Of a stretch of DNA of 23,419 nucleotides, positions 22,277 through 23,419 are shown one piece after another. The notes below the pieces were generated by a model. That model was given only the letters and a program-made list of their open reading frames with translations. It made no database searches and was not told where the DNA came from. The stretch is taken from positions 1 to 23,419 of the IMG/VR virus record IMGVR_UViG_3300030060_000992; one strand, written 5' to 3'. Within the stretch, counting starts at the first letter, position 1. Each line of letters starts with the position of its first letter. This stretch comes from a virus. Position numbers and translations under genes: made by a program.

Positions 22277-22972
22277 TTACTTCCTCAGTAGGCGTTCGAT
22301 CTCAGCGTCAATATAGAAGCGGATCTTCTTAGCATCGCGTAGCTCATCACTATGCGAAGCTTCACCCATGCGATAACACGCTCGGAATATCTCACCAATC
22401 TGCGAGTTCATGTTCTTGTGCGAGATCAAGTCTTGCAGTTCATGCGCTCCATCAGGTAACTCGTAATAGGATGCAGTGCTACCGTCGCTCACCTGTGCAC
22501 CTTTCTCCTGCTCCGTCACCAACGGCGGTGTTTTAGTTACCTGTGGCTCGAGAACACTCTTGTTGGTTTCTTCTGTAGAAGCTGTTACACGTCCAAGTTT
22601 TCTCTCTTTCACCATCTTCATTATCGCGCCTAGATCTAGGTCGGGATCGGTCAAGAGGTCTAGCAGTGCGTCTTCTTTCTCGACTGGTGTTTCTATTTGT
22701 AGTGCACTGACTCTAGGTTTGCAGTGCTTGGCGCGAAACACCTCTTTCACTGGCTCGGGATCTGGCACATCAAACTTGGCGAAAGGTATCATTGCCTCCC
22801 TACCGTGTTTCTCAACATCCGTCTTCGTCGCCCATGCCACGTTGTATGACGCTCCAGTTGCATTAGCAACCATACGTGCGCTGGCATCTGGGTTCCTCAA
22901 AACGTATCTAAGACACTTGAGTGCTTTGCTTGGCCCTTTAGCCCACATGTGATAACCACTTGATAGTTCCAT
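22277..22972 (-). CDS. DUF3310-like protein with N-terminal winged-helix-like region
   Basis: 231-residue protein. The N-terminus (residues 15-55: KALKCLRYVLRNPDASARMV, then NATGASYNVAWATKTDV) looks like a winged helix. The middle (75-160) is charged and loosely structured, and the C-terminus (about 168-230) has the DUF3310-type pattern: YELPDGAHELQDLI, MNSQIGEIFRACYRMG, DELRDAKKIRFYIDAEIERL. DUF3310 occurs in phage replication regions and is usually annotated as a nucleotide-kinase-like protein; function is unproven. Fusion to a DNA-binding region is unusual and may mark a regulator. The ATG is preceded by GTAGGAGACCGAA, the shared leader. Confidence 0.68.
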   Translation of the reverse strand: MELSSGYHMWAKGPSKALKCLRYVLRNPDASARMVANATGASYNVAWATKTDVEKHGREAMIPFAKFDVPDPEPVKEVFRAKHCKPRVSALQIETPVEKEDALLDLLTDPDLDLGAIMKMVKERKLGRVTASTEETNKSVLEPQVTKTPPLVTEQEKGAQVSDGSTASYYELPDGAHELQDLISHKNMNSQIGEIFRACYRMGEASHSDELRDAKKIRFYIDAEIERLLRK

Positions 22973-22985
22973 TTCGGTCTCCTAC
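22973..22985 (-). promoter_or_regulatory. Extended ribosome-binding leader TAGGAGACCGAA before the DUF3310-like gene
   Basis: The - strand reads TAGGAGACCGAA before ATG 22972. It is a third copy of the leader seen before SSB and the 54-aa gene, and starts at the stop of the VRR-NUC gene. Confidence 0.6.
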
Positions 22986-22988
22986 TTA

Positions 22989-23312
22989 TTAAAAATCGAA
23001 CGCTAATTGCCGTTCGCTTACTTCCCTTCCATTGAGGATGTCCGCGACTGTGTGCACGTTGTCCTCGTTCACTACGGCAGAGATACCACCCGCTGCCATA
23101 ATCTGTTTTAAGTTCATTTCTTGTAATGCGGTGGTCTTACCTTTGCCAGCCTTGCATTCAATACCAAAGAACTTCCCTTCATAACATCCAACTATATCTG
23201 GCACACCACTTCTACCATACCCACCAGTTACGGGGTAGAAGTAATAAGCTCCTAGCTTCTTTAGCGCATCAGCTACTTTCTTCTTTACCTTTGCCTCCGG
23301 TGTCATTGCCAT
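22989..23312 (-). CDS. VRR-NUC domain nuclease
   Basis: The 107-residue protein spans a single VRR-NUC (PD-(D/E)XK superfamily) domain. GVPDIVG (36-42, D39), FFGIECKAG (48-56, E52 and K54) and TALQ (61-64, Q64) are the catalytic set. Such stand-alone phage nucleases are related to Holliday-junction resolvases and the FAN1 nuclease domain, and probably process branched or end DNA during replication or packaging. ATG 23312 is preceded by GGAGGA at eight bases, a good ribosome-binding site. It overlaps the 48-aa ORF by 44 bases. Confidence 0.9.
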   Translation of the reverse strand: MAMTPEAKVKKKVADALKKLGAYYFYPVTGGYGRSGVPDIVGCYEGKFFGIECKAGKGKTTALQEMNLKQIMAAGGISAVVNEDNVHTVADILNGREVSERQLAFDF

Positions 23313-23415
23313 TCTTAAATTCCTCCAATAGCTTCGCTACATTTGCGGTGAGTTTTTTAATCTCACGGTTATTTGCAGTGATAGCTTTGGACAGATAATT
23401 AAAGTTTTCGCACAT
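23269..23415 (-). CDS. 48-aa coiled-coil-like small protein overlapping VRR-NUC
   Basis: A short ORF from ATG 23415 to TGA 23269-23271 encodes 48 residues: a helical, Lys/Asn-rich segment (AITANNREIKKLTANVAKLL) and a Gly/Lys-rich tail. A TGA two bases before the ATG (23417-23419) may be the stop of the next gene upstream, the usual spacing here. It overlaps the VRR-NUC gene by 44 bases, longer than other junctions, which leaves doubt. The ribosome site would lie outside the window. Confidence 0.45.
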   Translation of the reverse strand: MCENFNYLSKAITANNREIKKLTANVAKLLEEFKNGNDTGGKGKEESS

Positions 23416-23419
23416 GTCA

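Overview
The window looks like about 23 kb of an uncultured tailed phage, most likely a marine podovirus. The evidence is the combination of virion proteins carrying short motifs I know from marine podophage families (MNPY...GAFGGSRQ; DGEFVIPADVV; AxGGI), a 1966-residue ejection-type polyvalent protein, and a phage replisome with family A DNA polymerase, PrimPol-helicase fusion, SNF2 helicase, gp2.5-type SSB and two PD-(D/E)XK nucleases. No terminase, portal, capsid, lysis, integrase or tRNA gene is visible, so this is an internal piece of a larger genome. Host and taxonomy are inference.

Layout. Bases 1-11155 (+ strand) hold a virion operon of five genes joined by TAATG or ATGA overlaps: a 5'-truncated coiled-coil/EF-hand fibre-like protein with three 69-residue repeats, a 234-aa protein, a 324-aa protein, a 616-aa internal-virion-like protein, and the 1966-aa protein with an N-terminal hydrophobic segment, an HEMTH zincin motif and a long C-terminal region of the large polyvalent protein type. 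Inside the last gene, in another frame, lies a 73-codon ORF (6816-7037) with a strong ribosome-binding site; its stop codon overlaps an in-frame ATG of the host gene (TAATG). This is the most striking observation in the window.

Bases 11156-11316 separate two convergent operons. They contain a leftward rho-independent terminator and four exactly phased 10-bp repeats.

Bases 11317-23415 (- strand) form a dense replication operon. Read in transcription order it encodes: a 48-aa ORF, VRR-NUC nuclease, a DUF3310-like protein, two small proteins, DNA polymerase A (Leu at the position equivalent to E. coli F762), a 71-aa protein, a Cas4/RecB-like exonuclease, an HNH-like small basic protein, a non-coding spacer with four hairpin-forming repeats, a 54-aa and an 88-aa (HTH) protein, SNF2 helicase, a 136-aa helical protein, an excisionase/MerR-like HTH protein, a zinc-ribbon-like protein, SSB, a structured leader, PrimPol-DUF927 helicase and a 76-aa protein. 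Together these would unwind, prime, coat, copy and process phage DNA. Several genes use GTG starts. Three of them (SSB, 54-aa, DUF3310-like) share the same extended leader, AGGAGACCGA, just before the start codon.
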